A stretch of 64,000 nt of DNA. It comes from Shewanella kaireitica (lineage in GTDB: Bacteria; Pseudomonadota; Gammaproteobacteria; Enterobacterales; Shewanellaceae). Within the stretch, counting starts at the first letter, position 1. The number at the start of each line of letters is the position of its first letter. The notes under the pieces were generated by a model that saw only the letters and a list, made by a program, of their open reading frames with translations, was not told where the DNA came from and did no database searches. The translations under genes and the position numbers were made by a program. This document shows, in pieces, positions 44,366-55,000 of the stretch. Location of the stretch: positions 215,674-279,673 of the forward strand of contig NZ_JAKIKQ010000005.1 in the NCBI RefSeq assembly GCF_023284045.1, written 5' to 3'.

Positions 44366-44776
44366 ATGTTGAAATCGGTATTATTGGCTTTAATGTTTGT
44401 AGCGAGCTCTGGCAATGCGGCAACCTCGAAATATCTGATTAAATCGACTCAATCATGGAATGGCAATGAGCTGCCCGCTTATGCGTTAGCTCAGCCGGAA
44501 GTCACAATTAAAGAGATCATCATTGCGCCGGGTGAAAAGCTACCTTGGCATCAACACCCAGTTATAAATGCCGGGATTTTGTTAAGCGGCGAGCTAGTAG
44601 TACAAACTCGCGAAGGCAAAAAGTTACATCTCAAAGCGGGAGATACACTTATTGAACTGGTCAATACCTCTCATACCGGACAAAATATCAGTAACGAACC
44701 CGCTAAAATTGTGGTTTTTTATCTGGCTGAACAAGGTGAGAAAGTGACCGTGTTAGATCATGAACATAAGGAATAA
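44366..44776 (+). CDS. Secreted cupin-domain protein
   Basis: The 136-residue protein has a signal peptide (cut near GNAAT) and one cupin barrel. The two cupin motifs are visible: PGEKLPWHQHPVINAGILLSGE with metal-ligand His residues, and LKAGDTLIELVNTSHTG with the second His. An exported metal-binding cupin of unknown substrate is likely. GGGA precedes the ATG. The small membrane protein gene starts 2 bases after its stop. Confidence 0.8.
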   Translation: MLKSVLLALMFVASSGNAATSKYLIKSTQSWNGNELPAYALAQPEVTIKEIIIAPGEKLPWHQHPVINAGILLSGELVVQTREGKKLHLKAGDTLIELVNTSHTGQNISNEPAKIVVFYLAEQGEKVTVLDHEHKE

Positions 44777-44778
44777 CC

Positions 44779-44991
44779 ATGAAGCTGTTACAACAGTTTT
44801 GGCTATCAATCGTGTTGTTAGTTTTAGCGCTACTGGCATCGATTAGCTATCAAGTTATTGGTATATCAATTGATAGCAATGGCTTGTTGAACGAACCATT
44901 TGGATTAATCCCAGTAGCATGGCTTTGTCTGTTTTCAGCTATCTTTTCTGCGGCAGTGACCTTGTTTCGGCGTGACATCTTAAAAAGATAG
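44779..44991 (+). CDS. Small two-helix membrane protein
   Basis: The 70-residue protein has two membrane helices (about 7-27 and 44-62) joined by a short polar loop, and ends with a basic tail (FRRDILKR). AAGGA precedes the ATG, and the cupin gene ends 2 bases upstream, so it is the second gene of a two-gene unit. Function is unknown. Confidence 0.7.
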   Translation: MKLLQQFWLSIVLLVLALLASISYQVIGISIDSNGLLNEPFGLIPVAWLCLFSAIFSAAVTLFRRDILKR

Positions 44992-45008
44992 TCTTTGATT
45001 AAGTGTGC

Positions 45009-45923
45009 TTAGTTAGGGCAAGGGTACTGCGCTAGATAACTTTGTGATTTTTGTTTGAGAAAATCAATAGCACTGCGGACTTTATGGCTAGGGTAATCTG
45101 ATTGTAGATACACCAGTTGCAGTGGGATCGGTTCCGCGAGTTGATCGGCAAACAGCACCACCAGTTCGCCTTGATGGACCTCTTTGGCGACATCAAACCA
45201 GCTTTTATAAGCAATTCCTTGGCCTGCTAGGGCCCAGTCTTTTATTACTGCGCCATCGTTACAACTTTTATCGGCAGTAACCGCAACTTCATACTGTTTA
45301 CTCTTATGACTAAAGCGCCATTTTTGCCACGGTTCAACCCCTCTATTGAGTACCAGTACTTGGTGTTGCGGCAACTCTCTTGGATGAGTTGGCTGGCCAT
45401 GTGTTTTCAAATACTCAGCAGAAGCAACCGCGACTCTTGGCATCATCGCCAGTTGACGACGCATTAAGTTGGAGTCCTCTAAGTGACCATAACGCAATGC
45501 CAGATGAACATTCTGGCCAATAAGATCTGTCATTTGATCAGCAAATAGTAGAGTAATTTTTAACTGCGGTGCCAAATTACAAAATTCATCGAGCCATTCA
45601 CGCACAATATTCCGGCCCAGATCAGATGGCAGTGAAATCTTCAGCTCCCCTTTTAATTCTCCACGGTTATCAGCTAATGCATTATTAGCTCCCTCAAGCA
45701 GTTGAATAGCTTTACGGCCTGACTCAATAAAAAGTTGCCCCTCTTCAGTCAGTGTCATTTTTCGGGTGGATCGAGCGAATAGCACGCAATCTAATTTCTT
45801 TTCTAAACGCTGCAGTGCGGCGCTCGCGGCTGCGGGAGTCATGGCAAGTTCACGTCCGGCAGCTGAAACGCTATGAAGATCAGCAACGCGAATGGCTAGC
45901 TTAAGATCGTTAAGATGATACAT
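45009..45923 (-). CDS. LysR-type transcriptional regulator
   Basis: The 304-residue regulator has an N-terminal winged helix-turn-helix (LNDLKLAIRVADLHSVSAAGRELAMTPAAASAALQRLEKKL) and the periplasmic-binding-like effector domain with LKGELKISLPSDLGR. It belongs to the group around AaeR and DsdC-like regulators, in which the substrate domain starts with such a segment. It is divergent from the VOC and ene-reductase genes across about 100 bp, so it probably controls them. Confidence 0.9.
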   Translation of the reverse strand: MYHLNDLKLAIRVADLHSVSAAGRELAMTPAAASAALQRLEKKLDCVLFARSTRKMTLTEEGQLFIESGRKAIQLLEGANNALADNRGELKGELKISLPSDLGRNIVREWLDEFCNLAPQLKITLLFADQMTDLIGQNVHLALRYGHLEDSNLMRRQLAMMPRVAVASAEYLKTHGQPTHPRELPQHQVLVLNRGVEPWQKWRFSHKSKQYEVAVTADKSCNDGAVIKDWALAGQGIAYKSWFDVAKEVHQGELVVLFADQLAEPIPLQLVYLQSDYPSHKVRSAIDFLKQKSQSYLAQYPCPN

Positions 45924-46025
45924 ATCAAATATTTTTTGAAAATGATTTTAATATTAGCCTAATTATCAAAATTAGTTAACAGTTCTAAACTGTTTAACAT
46001 CATTTGAATCTTGAGATATCTGATC

Positions 46026-46427
46026 GTGGCAATCACATTTAATCATCTTAATTTGCTCACCACTAAAAATAGCGATGCTATTCATTTGCTAACAGAAGTG
46101 CTGGGGTTAACCGATGGTAGTCGTCCAAGGTTTCCCTTCAAGGGACAATGGTTATATCAAGGTGATGAAGCCTTAATCCATATTATTGAATCTGACGTGC
46201 CCCAGTGCAGCATGGGTCATGTCGCTTTCGATACCGATATGAGCTTAGAGGTGTTAACCCAAAAGTTACGGCGCAGTGGCATCAAACACAATATTCGGCA
46301 GGTACCTGATAGCAATGTAATACAAGTTTTTGTCCGTGCCGGAGAAGTGGTATTCGAATTGATCACCTTGGACACATCTAGTCAGCATAATTTCGACGTT
46401 TTTAGCCAACACCAGGAGCTAACATGA
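46026..46427 (+). CDS. VOC-superfamily (glyoxalase-like) protein
   Basis: I place the start at GTG 46026 (product MAITFNHLNLLT); a TTG at 46011 is the alternative. The 133-residue protein is a single VOC unit: HLNLLTTKNSDAIHLLTEVLGL, DEALIHIIESD, MGHVAFDTDMSLEVLTQKL, and VFVRAGEVVFELI. Likely metal ligands are the His near the N end, a His in GHVAFDT and the Glu in FELI. The substrate is unknown. It overlaps the ene-reductase gene by 4 bases. Confidence 0.75.
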   Translation: MAITFNHLNLLTTKNSDAIHLLTEVLGLTDGSRPRFPFKGQWLYQGDEALIHIIESDVPQCSMGHVAFDTDMSLEVLTQKLRRSGIKHNIRQVPDSNVIQVFVRAGEVVFELITLDTSSQHNFDVFSQHQELT

Positions 46428-47518
46428 GCCTTTTTACCCCTTATCTAAAACCACAATTATCACTCACTAATCGTATGGTAATGGCGCCCATGACGCGTTC
46501 AAGAACCACCCAACCGGGTAATATCCCTAATGAGATGATGGCCACTTATTACGCTCAAAGAGCTTCAACCGGCTTAATCATTAGTGAGGCGACACAGATC
46601 TCTGATGATAGCCAAGGCTATTCATTTACCCCAGGCGTGTACACTCCTGAGCAGATAGCGGGTTGGCAAAAAGTGACATCGGCAGTGCACAATGCAGGTG
46701 GAAAAATATTTAACCAGCTTTGGCATGTTGGTCGAGTCTCACACCCGGTGTTTCAAGCTGGATCTGCACCTATGGCGCCATCAGCAATTAAGCCCACAGA
46801 TACTCAAGTTTGGGTGGTCGATGAAACGCACCCTGAGGGACAGATGGTGGATTGCCCGACGCCAAGAGAGATGGGGCAAGTGGACATTGACCGCGTGGTG
46901 GCAGATTTTGCCCAAGCGGCTAAAAATTCGATTGATGCAGGCTTTGATGGCGTCGAGATCCACGGTGGAAATGGTTACTTGGTGGACCAGTATTTACGTA
47001 CCAACTCCAACCATAGAACAGATGAATACGGTGGTTCGCCACTAAAACGGATTCAGTTTTTAGTTGATATTGTCACCGCAGTCAGTCGCAAAATAGGCTC
47101 TGATAAAATCGGTGTGAGACTCGCACCGTTTGTGACCTTTAAAGATATGGCTTGCCCTGAGATTGTTGATACGATTTTATTAGCAGCAGAATATCTAGGT
47201 CAGCAGGGGATTGCTTATATCCATCTTTCTGAAGCGGATTGGGATGATGCACCACAGATCCCAGACAGTTTTAGAATCAAGCTAAGACAGGTGTTCAGTG
47301 GCACCATTATTGTTGCTGGACGTTATGATGTTGAGCGTGCCAGTGCTGTTATTGAAAGAGGTTATGCAGATCTGGTTGCCTTTGGTCGCTCCTTTATTGC
47401 CAACCCCGATCTGCCTTATCGATTGCAGCATGAACTGCCACTGGCCAATTTCGATAAAGGCCCGCTGTTTGGTGGTGGAGCAGAAGGTTATATCGATTAC
47501 CCTACTTTTGCAGGTTAA
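46424..47518 (+). CDS. Old yellow enzyme (NemA-like ene-reductase)
   Basis: The 364-residue flavoprotein has the OYE layout: VMAPMTRSRTTQPGNIPNEMM at the start, HVGRVSHP (FMN-binding), and EIHGGNGYLVDQYLRTNSNHRTDEYGGS with the catalytic His and Asn pair. FGRSFIANPDLPYRL is near the end. Such enzymes use NAD(P)H to reduce activated alkenes and nitro compounds. HGGN replaces the common HGAN. AGGAG precedes the ATG. With the VOC gene and divergent LysR gene it forms a small detoxification-type cluster. Confidence 0.9.
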   Translation: MSLFTPYLKPQLSLTNRMVMAPMTRSRTTQPGNIPNEMMATYYAQRASTGLIISEATQISDDSQGYSFTPGVYTPEQIAGWQKVTSAVHNAGGKIFNQLWHVGRVSHPVFQAGSAPMAPSAIKPTDTQVWVVDETHPEGQMVDCPTPREMGQVDIDRVVADFAQAAKNSIDAGFDGVEIHGGNGYLVDQYLRTNSNHRTDEYGGSPLKRIQFLVDIVTAVSRKIGSDKIGVRLAPFVTFKDMACPEIVDTILLAAEYLGQQGIAYIHLSEADWDDAPQIPDSFRIKLRQVFSGTIIVAGRYDVERASAVIERGYADLVAFGRSFIANPDLPYRLQHELPLANFDKGPLFGGGAEGYIDYPTFAG

Positions 47519-47567
47519 GGCAGCAATCAGACGTTGTTGTCGGCTATAACGTGTGGCTAAAGGTTAA

Positions 47568-47589
47568 AAAGGACGCCTATGCGTCCTTT
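47568..47589 (+). terminator. Terminator of the ene-reductase gene
   Basis: AAAGGACGC (47568-47576) pairs with GCGTCCTTT (47581-47589) across CTAT. It lies between convergent genes and can work in both directions. Confidence 0.85.
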
Positions 47590-47610
47590 CTACAATGAGT
47601 GGCATGATTC

Positions 47611-48786
47611 TCAGTGCTTCAAATCAGAATAAAGGTGCCATTGGCGCCGGCCCATCTCTAGTAACACTCCTACAGCAAGTCCAGCAGCAGTATTCACAAT
47701 AAGGCAGATAGCTGCAGTTGATAGGATCACAAAAATACAGAAAGGTTTACCATCGATGAAACGTTTCGACCAGGCTAGTTGAGTGCCCGCAATAGCGAGC
47801 AAACTGCCCAAAACTGCAAGTGGGATCAGCGATAATATACTGGCAATGCCTTGCCCCCAAAATGCCGCAATGAGCAAACAGCTGGTTCCAAAGATAGTTG
47901 GCGCTAACCAAGTTCGCGCGCCAAAGTGATGCTGCACTGCAAGGCCGCCAGCGCCATGACACATAGCTGTAGCACCAAAAGGCGCGAGCAATAGATTTGC
48001 CCAGCCAGAGCTGGTGGCGAAGCGCTCTGGTGCAAACTTTTCTTTCGTATCTTGCGGGAATTTATCCTTGGCCATTGCTGAGGTGGCAATAACGGCATTG
48101 GTTAGCGTGAGTGCTAGCTGAGGTAGCACCAGTAAACCCGCAGCAGAACTCCACTCATCAATACTTGGCCAGCTAAACTGCCAAGCGCTATAACTCGATA
48201 GGTTAAAGCTCGGGGCTGTACCACTGTTAACCTGCCACACAATGCCTAGGGTAATCACTAAAGGCATAGCTAAATATCGCAGTGGTAGAAACTTGCTGCC
48301 AAACAGCAAGCCAAAGGCGATGAGTCCAATAAGCCATGTTTGGCTCATCATCTGTCCGCCCATCCAGATTAATTGAATACCAATGGCAAGCTGAATACCA
48401 ATGCTGATAGCGGGAGAGAGCTGTTTTGCCATCCATTTAATCGCACCGCTATAAGCAAGTACGAGTAGGATAATCCCCATCATCATACCGCTAGCTTGCA
48501 GCATACCTGGTGTTAGACCCTGCGCGATGACTAGTGCAGTGATAACCTTCATTGGCTGAACTGGAATAGGGCGGCGATAGAAAAATGCGGTAAACAGTGC
48601 AAACAAACCAAAGCCCATGAAGATCCCTTGCGGGGAGAAATGGTTGAGGGCTATTAGCCCAAGCGCTAAAGGTAGAAAGGTGCCTAAATCGGCAAAGGCG
48701 CCACTAAACTCTCCTGAATATTGGTTAACACTATCAAATCGCTTGGTCTTACATGTCATATAGCTTGCCATGGGAAAAATACCCAT
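47611..48786 (-). CDS. MOT1-type molybdate/sulfate transporter
   Basis: The 391-residue protein has about ten or more membrane helices. The family blocks GEFSGAFADLGTFLPLALGL near the start and RRPIPVQPMKVITALVIAQGLTPG (about residues 68-92) identify the MFS_MOT1/PF16983 group of molybdate or sulfate permeases. Inner-membrane location is certain. A later Met could be the true start. It is a single gene; no molybdenum cofactor genes are near. Confidence 0.88.
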   Translation of the reverse strand: MGIFPMASYMTCKTKRFDSVNQYSGEFSGAFADLGTFLPLALGLIALNHFSPQGIFMGFGLFALFTAFFYRRPIPVQPMKVITALVIAQGLTPGMLQASGMMMGIILLVLAYSGAIKWMAKQLSPAISIGIQLAIGIQLIWMGGQMMSQTWLIGLIAFGLLFGSKFLPLRYLAMPLVITLGIVWQVNSGTAPSFNLSSYSAWQFSWPSIDEWSSAAGLLVLPQLALTLTNAVIATSAMAKDKFPQDTKEKFAPERFATSSGWANLLLAPFGATAMCHGAGGLAVQHHFGARTWLAPTIFGTSCLLIAAFWGQGIASILSLIPLAVLGSLLAIAGTQLAWSKRFIDGKPFCIFVILSTAAICLIVNTAAGLAVGVLLEMGRRQWHLYSDLKH

Positions 48787-48972
48787 TATCTATCGCAAGT
48801 TTGATGCCAGAAATTATGGTCTAAGCTAGCCGTAAAAACCGATTGAGTAAGCTATCTTCCAAGCTGAGCGAGACAACTTGACGCACCTGGGGAGAAACTA
48901 TGGTCATTAGGTCTAACATTCAAGCTCGCTAAACTAGTTTTTTGATGGAATGAATTGACCTATTCATTTAAA

Positions 48973-48998
48973 AAAGCAGTGAAATTTACCACTGCTTT
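48973..48998 (-). terminator. Terminator of the giant adhesin gene
   Basis: AAAGCAGTG (48973-48981) pairs with CACTGCTTT (48990-48998). On the minus strand it is followed by TTTTTTAAATG. It lies 33 bases after the stop at 49031. Confidence 0.85.
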
Positions 48999-49030
48999 GT
49001 TGGTTTAATCGCGGTTCAGGTTTAGCTAGG

Positions 49031-52000
49031 CTAAAGTTGATTGTGCATGTCGTTTAACGCTTGGTGTAGTAAGTCATCATCGTTTGCTTGGTCGACCGCG
49101 TGATGTTCAACTGCATAATCAAGAACAGTTAAATCATCATGATGTAAGCCATGTTTATCGTCATCATCTAGTGGATTATCGAACGCATCGACGTGGTTGG
49201 TGTCTAGCATGTCAGCATCGGGTGCAGTACTTGTTAGCTCTTGCACATTAGGTAGCTCATTCATGGCAGAGCTATCTGTTTTGACTGTCAGATCTTGCTG
49301 GTTCATACCCACCATCTGCAAGTAGTGATCGATGGGGGCACTTGCTGCGGCTGCACTTACTGGCATTGGTGATAATGGTTGTGACTCAGGCTCTATCTCA
49401 GCTAGAACTTGAGCTGTTGCTTCATCGGATGATTGTGTGTCTTGCCCTGTGCTATCTTGCTCAGCGCGAATTGCAGCATCATCAACCACTATATCGTTTA
49501 AATCTACACTGATCTCAGCAATGGCATCACTTTGGGGCACATCATGGGCATCTGCCGCGGGAGGAGGTGGTGGCGGTGCAGGATGACTAAAGGTTGGAGT
49601 TACCGTCATATCAAGTACTTCAGAGCCTAAAGTGAGCTTACCGCTATGGCCAGGACCACGGCTCAATATGCTCACTTGAACATGCATGATGACATCATCA
49701 TGATGTGAGCCCTGTAGCGCGACTTCAAACCTATCCTCATGCACGCCAACATTTTGCGCCGAACCATGAGGACCTGTATGAGTGTTAGCATGTTCTTGAT
49801 AATTCAATTGTCCCGTTTTGGGGTTTATCGTCAGTGTGCCCCATTGGCTGGTATAGCTAGTTTGATAGTGGCCATTAACCAGTATTTTCCAGCCCTGCTG
49901 AGCTGTAGGAACAGGGGTTTGTGTTGGTATTAAGGTTGGTACGCCCAAAGAGGCACCAATATGGTGACTCCCAGGCGGAGCGGTTACGACGATAGGCTCA
50001 GGCTTAGCGCTTGCAGCAATATTCAGGGCTGAGCTAACGTTGCCATGCTCATCGGTCATAATCGCTCTGACAATACTACTCGGTGCAATTTCAAGGTCGA
50101 TACCATGAGCTAAACTATTGGCATCGAGTACATGGTCAACGCCATTAATACTCAGGTGCTCGCCGACTTGGGCATCAGCTGCAGCATGCACTGTTGCGGT
50201 CACTGTTCCTGCGTGACCTTGAGCTATTTCGGATTTACTGTATGCGTTGTCACTGCCTGGGCTTTCAAAGGTAATGGTTGGCATACCGACTTGTGTGTCG
50301 CTGCTATAGTGCATTACTTGTGAAGCCCGCGCTGAATTGCCTGCGCTGTCAGTGGTTACAACACTAGCTGTTATCGATGAGTTCGATGCTAATTCAGTGC
50401 CTGCGATGTTGACACTAAAGTGGCCACTGGCATCAACGGTTGCACTATAGCTATGTTGCCCGACGATTAGACTGACACTATCACCTTGATGCACATCACC
50501 ACTGACTTGACCTGTCACGCTGATATCCGCGCCACTCTCTTGTGCGTTAATCACATTATCGCTAGTGATAGGATCAAGTTGAATAGTTGCGCTGGCTTGA
50601 GTATCAATTTCAATATCAAGTACTGATGATACCGCAGGTAATATTGATGATGGTGCTAGGGCTTTAGCTGAGAGGTTGTGAAGCCCTTCAGCTAAGCTCG
50701 ATAAGGTTGCGTTGTAGTCGCCGCTGGCATTAGATAACGCATGACCAACAGGGGTATTACCGTCATAAATCGTGACCTTTGAGAACGGAATATCAGTATG
50801 ACCAGTGATGGTTGGTGTGGTGTCATTGGTTAAGTCATCATGATTGCTACTACCAGAGTCGCTAGTGGAGCTGAGATCGATACTGACGTGATTTGCTGGT
50901 GGTGTAGCCACAATATACCCTGCTGGTATTGTGTTACTGACTAAAGGCTGATTAGGAACACTACTACTGATGATAAGGGTACCAGCTGTAGTACTACTTA
51001 CAGTGGCCTCGGCACTAAAGCTGATAAATTTGCTCGCAACGCCACCATGGTGATCACTCACTTGCACTTCAAAAACATCAACACCGCTATAGGTTGAAGT
51101 CGCAGGGTTGTAGTTCATCTGTGCGACAGAGTTGTTTTGGGTATAGATGTATGCGCCGCTGTCAGGGTCAATAGACAGGCTACCGAACTGTCCGGTTATC
51201 AGCGGCGCTGAGAAGCTAAGGGCATCACCCTTGTCGATGTCGGTCGCCACTAAATGCCCTTGAGTGTGGCTGGTTTGATTAATGGTGAGCACTGGTAAAT
51301 CGTTAACGGCAGTTACGGTTAGCACGGCAGTATGGGCTGCGGAGTCTTGATGGCCGTCGCTGGCAACGTAGCTAAAATGCGCATCGCCATTGAAGTTTGC
51401 CGCTGGCTTGAAAATTAGCGTATCAATATCATTAGCGCTAATGGCTTGCCCTTGTGTTACAGCATGACCATTTAGCCACAATGAGCCCGTGCTCGGATCG
51501 GGCAGCAGATTAATGCTTAAATGATCAAATGCATCACTATCGCTATCTTGATAGCCAAAACTTGCCGCAGTAAATTGAAAGTCAGTATCTTCTGCTGTGC
51601 TGGCTGTGAATGTTTGCACCCTTGGCTGGTGGTTGGCATTGATATGGATATCTAGCATATTTTGACTATTGTCTTGATAGTCGCCATGGGTATCAACAAC
51701 ACGATAGATAAACCCCGGCGCGTCGCCACTGAAGTTTGGATCGGGTGTAAAGGTATAGTCACCATTACTGGCTATAGAAATATGACCAACACCTTTGATA
51801 TCTTCCCCTTTTCCGACATGAACGGTCACATATTGATGGGTCGTTGGATCTTTAAACTGCAGATCTTGTAATACTAACTGCGCACCGTCATCCACGTCGG
51901 TAGCACCTTGCAGTAAGTTACCCGTTACGGGTCCACTAAACTGCGCTGAATTGGCATTAAAGCCATGGATTATGGGTTTATCGCTGGTTCCGACTATAAC

Positions 52001-55000
52001 TACTTCAGCTTGCTGGCTTGACTGGTGAGCAGAACTACCAGCACCTTCTTGCAGTTGATAGTTGACCCAAATCTTGTGTTGAGCACCATTGGCAAGGTGA
52101 TCATATGCTGCATTAGCAGGATCAACCTCTAGAGTATGCCCATCTGCGGCAAGGCTAAATCCAGCAGGAACTTGGCTGCTAAAAGTGACGCCATCGGTAG
52201 AATATTGCAGCTGAATAATGCCGTTACCTTGAATTCCTGCGAACAGATCTAACCCCTGCACTGTGCCAGCTTCTTGTAGTTGTAAGCTTGGGGTATCGCT
52301 GTGCCCATGTATGGTAATTGCTATGGTTTGGCTAGCAGTACCATCGGGTGAAGTCACCGTTATGGTATCGGTTAATTGCTGCCCAGCGCTCAACATATTA
52401 ACCAAGGGCGAAGCGTTATTAAGTGCATAATGCCAACTGCCATCTTGATCGACTGTGAGCTGACCATATTGGCCGGATATTTGAGTATTTGTGGCAAATT
52501 TATCTTCGCCAGCATCGGGATCGACCAAGGTCAACTGGCCTGATATCACGCTGGTAGCCGAATCTTCAGTAATTGAAGCGCTAGTACTTGATTGTGTCTG
52601 TCCATCAATGGTGGCTGCATCATTGACTGGGCTAATATGCAGCGTGTTGCTTGCTTTAGCTGAATTTGCATGGCCGTCGTTAACGGTGTAAGAGAAATTC
52701 ACATCACCATTAAAGTTATGTGTTGGCACAAACTGTAGTTTGCTTATATCGCCTGCCGCAATCACCTGATTGGCGCTAATCGCTTGGCCATCCAGCATAA
52801 ATTTACCCTGCAACGGGTCGGGTAAGTCCGTTATGGAAACTGAATGTAGCGCATCTTTGTTATCGACATCAGTGAAACCAAACTGACTGGCCTGCATTTG
52901 ATAGCTGATATCTTCACTGCCGTGAGCAAGTGTGTGAACACTTATGGAGGGAGCATCGTTAGTGCCGACCACATCAACGGTAATATTATGGGTATCGCCA
53001 CCTCTTGAGTGCACTTGGTAAGTGACTTGCACTGTTTCACCTTCAGCAAGATGATTTAAGTTGGCATTAGGCACCGAGTAGGTCCAATCGCCCGCGCGGC
53101 CGATACTTAAATGGCCATGCAAAGGATCGCTGACTGCATGTACATTACGACTGGCAACAAACTCGCTCTCATTAGCATCAGGGTCTGTGACATTGAGTAC
53201 TCCAGACACAGCCACACTCTGGTCTGCATCTCCTTCCACATGTCGATCTTCTTTAATCGCGCCGCTGTCAGTGCCGCTGAATGTGGCGGCATCGCCGACT
53301 GCTGCGAGGGTTGTTGTAGCACCTGTATGAGTGATGCCGCCGTGACCATCTTTAACGTCATAAGTAAACTGCACTTGGCCGTTGTAATCTTGCTCTGGTG
53401 TAAATACAAAATCGCCATCGGCATTGATTGCTATAACTCCATGATCAGCCTGCAGGTTTTCAATGCTCAGTTTGCCTGCATCATTGGTATCGACATCAAT
53501 AGTGTTAGCTAGTAAATCTGTAGCTGTTAGGGTGATTTTGTTATCTTCTGTCCCTGAGTGAAGTGTTACCGCAGAGGAGCAGTAAGGACGGTCATTATCG
53601 CCATGAATAGTTACTACAATGTCATGAGTTGTGCCGTCTGCTGACTTTATTGTGACAGTATCGGTTAAGCTTTGCCCTTGACCGAGTTTATCAATTGTTC
53701 TGCCCGTTGAATCTTGCCCTATTGATGCGTAATAGCTCCAATCGCCATTGGTTTGTAATATTATCTGGCCATAATTACCATGGTAAATGCCAGTTTGAGC
53801 GTGGGCTTCGCCGCTATCTGCATCGTTGATATTTAGGTGACCGTCGGTATGGATCTGATCATTCCAAAGCTTACCAATATTGCCATGTTGATGATCGGGC
53901 GAGCGATCGTTCACACTTCCACCTGAAATACTGCCATCAACGGCGGTAAAACTATGTCCTTCATGTACGTCGCCAGTGCTATTACCGCTAAATGTTGCGG
54001 CATCTTGTGAGGCTGTTAAGGTCAGCCCAGCCTGAGTATGGGTGACACCACCATGGGCATCTTTGATGTCATAGTTAAATTGCACAGCACCGTTATAGTC
54101 TTTTTCAGGATGGAAGGTAAACGTACCGTTTGGATTAACTGTAATAGTGCCATGATCTGCAGTTAAATTGGCAATACTGAGCTGGCCTGCATCATTGTCA
54201 TCAACGTCAGTGGCATTGGCTATTAGCTCGGCTGTACTCAGTTGTATATCGGTGTCTTCGGTGCCCGCAGCCATTTGTACTTGTGCTGAAACCACGGGCG
54301 CATCATTGGTACCATGGACAGTGACTGTAATATTCTGATGTGCGCTACCGTCAATAGATTCAACGGTAAAGGTTTTCTGATAACTTTGACCTGCACCTAG
54401 ATGTTGCAACTTGTCATTGTCTATGGTGTAAGCCCAGTTACCTCTGGCATTAATAAAGAAATGGCCACCTTCAGGGGTCGTTAGATTTTGTGCAATAAAG
54501 CCTGCTTGATCATGATCGGGATCGATAACATGTAAATTCCCGCCGCTGTAAATCTGATTCGGCGTACTGCCTGGGGAGAGGTTGTCTTCATAAGCATGCT
54601 CATTAAAGCTTGAGTACCGGCCGACTTCTATTCTGGCTTGGTTATCTTCTCCTATTACTTTAACCATGATGGTCAATGTTTGGCCGTCGCTAGTTTTAAC
54701 CTCATACGGGATCTCCAGCGACTCACCAGTGTGCAAGCTGCTGATAAGATCATCTGCATGGCGATTACTCGCGCCTTCCAACCTAAATTGATATGAGCCA
54801 TCGGACCAAACATCGAGATTACCAGGGGCAAAACCTTGGCCTAAATATGTTCCACTAAGTTGGGCGAAATGGGTTTTATCACCAGTATCGGGGTCAACAA
54901 GCTGTAAGTTGCCCTTGTAAGTTTTAAACTGACTATCGAGGGCTTGGGTTTCTGTTAGTTGAATAACATTAGACACAAGTGTCGCTTTGTCATCGGTCCC

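Noticed and set aside
46692..47045. 117-codon frame within the ene-reductase gene
   Set aside because: It is a shifted frame of the conserved OYE coding sequence.
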